NCBI GenBank assembly: GCA_026014685.1
Contig: JAOZHW010000007.1
Location: 372,001-436,000, forward strand
Length of the DNA: 64,000 nucleotides
Direction: 5' to 3'
Source: Candidatus Bathyarchaeota archaeon
GTDB lineage: Archaea > Thermoproteota > Bathyarchaeia > Bathyarchaeales > Bathycorpusculaceae
The notes under the pieces are model-generated. The model saw nothing but the letters and a program-made list of their open reading frames with translations. It had not been told where the DNA came from and ran no database searches. A program made the position numbers and the translations under genes. Position 1 is the stretch's first letter, and every line of letters begins with the position of its first letter. This document shows positions 63,930 to 64,000 of this stretch, piece by piece.

Positions 63930-64000
63930 CTATGTCTCCTCATCAGAAGCACTGTGTATGCTTACGCCTTCGGGTTGCAAGTCTTTTTCTGATGCTTTGT
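63930..64000 (-). CDS. C-terminal end of an unseen gene
   Basis: Open minus-strand frame to the window edge: ASEKDLQPEGVSIHSASDEE then T and stop TAG at 63930-63932. Its stop lies 3 bases from the Tfx-like start, so the two look cotranscribed. Identity unknown. Confidence 0.4.
   Translation of the reverse strand, partial: KASEKDLQPEGVSIHSASDEET

Overview
The window comes from an archaeon of the TACK side of the tree, most likely a Bathyarchaeia-type (mesophilic Thermoproteota) genome. The evidence is TFB, Alba, the RNA polymerase P subunit, Gar1, L7Ae, L24e, S28e, wyosine enzymes, frequent TTG/GTG starts, and above all ribosomal protein S26e, which Euryarchaeota lack. The lineage call is an inference from gene content.

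Positions 1-32,300 are chromosomal. After a PQQ-propeller surface protein and a TrmB-like regulator comes a VapBC pair lying between a decayed and an intact tRNA-Leu. Next is a sulfur amino acid locus: metY-metX-metW on the minus strand, then two small regulators, then cysK and cysE on the plus strand. Three copies of a TATAAC-N3-GTTATA type dyad lie upstream of metY, upstream of cysK and at one of the regulators. guaA and a nucleotide-sugar cluster (nucleotidyltransferase, GlmM, nucleotide-sugar dehydrogenase, Gfo/Idh oxidoreductase) follow. The remainder is information processing: Trm112, Trm5, RpoP, Taw1, translin plus endonuclease V, an EMAP-type tRNA-binding protein, S26e, Alba, L24e-S28e-L7Ae, Gar1-TFB, with a CDP-alcohol phosphatidyltransferase and a cation:proton antiporter among them.

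At 32,322 a fragment with the exact 3'-end geometry of a tRNA lies beside a tyrosine recombinase gene, which looks like one end of an integrated element. Small viral-type genes follow (33.8-35.4 kb). From 35.5 to 46.6 kb there is an AT-rich island of secreted or membrane proteins, including a metzincin-like protease and a glycosidase-like protein, with three decayed gene fragments. A repeated dyad (TTAGKACA-NN-TGTCCTAA) precedes most promoters here, and a related palindrome precedes a membrane-attached winged-helix regulator at 35,592, so the island looks like one regulon.

Positions 46.8-61.2 kb hold an almost complete minus-strand head-tail (HK97-type, siphovirus-like) structural module. In transcription order it runs protease/scaffold, decoration protein, major capsid protein, portal, adaptor, a head-tail stopper fused to an alpha/alpha-toroid domain, tail terminator-like protein, tail tube, tail-assembly chaperone, gp10-like protein, a very short tape measure, tail hub, holin-like protein, small and large terminase, and an ABC-ATPase/GNAT fusion. 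The chaperone gene carries a textbook -1 frameshift signal, T TTT TTA preceded by a Shine-Dalgarno-like AGGAGGA, and the -1 frame encodes a typical chaperone extension. No replication module and no second attachment site are visible, so the element may extend past 64 kb or have lost parts.

The last 2.8 kb (a CaCA-type exchanger, an unknown protein, a Tfx-like HTH protein) may be chromosomal again.
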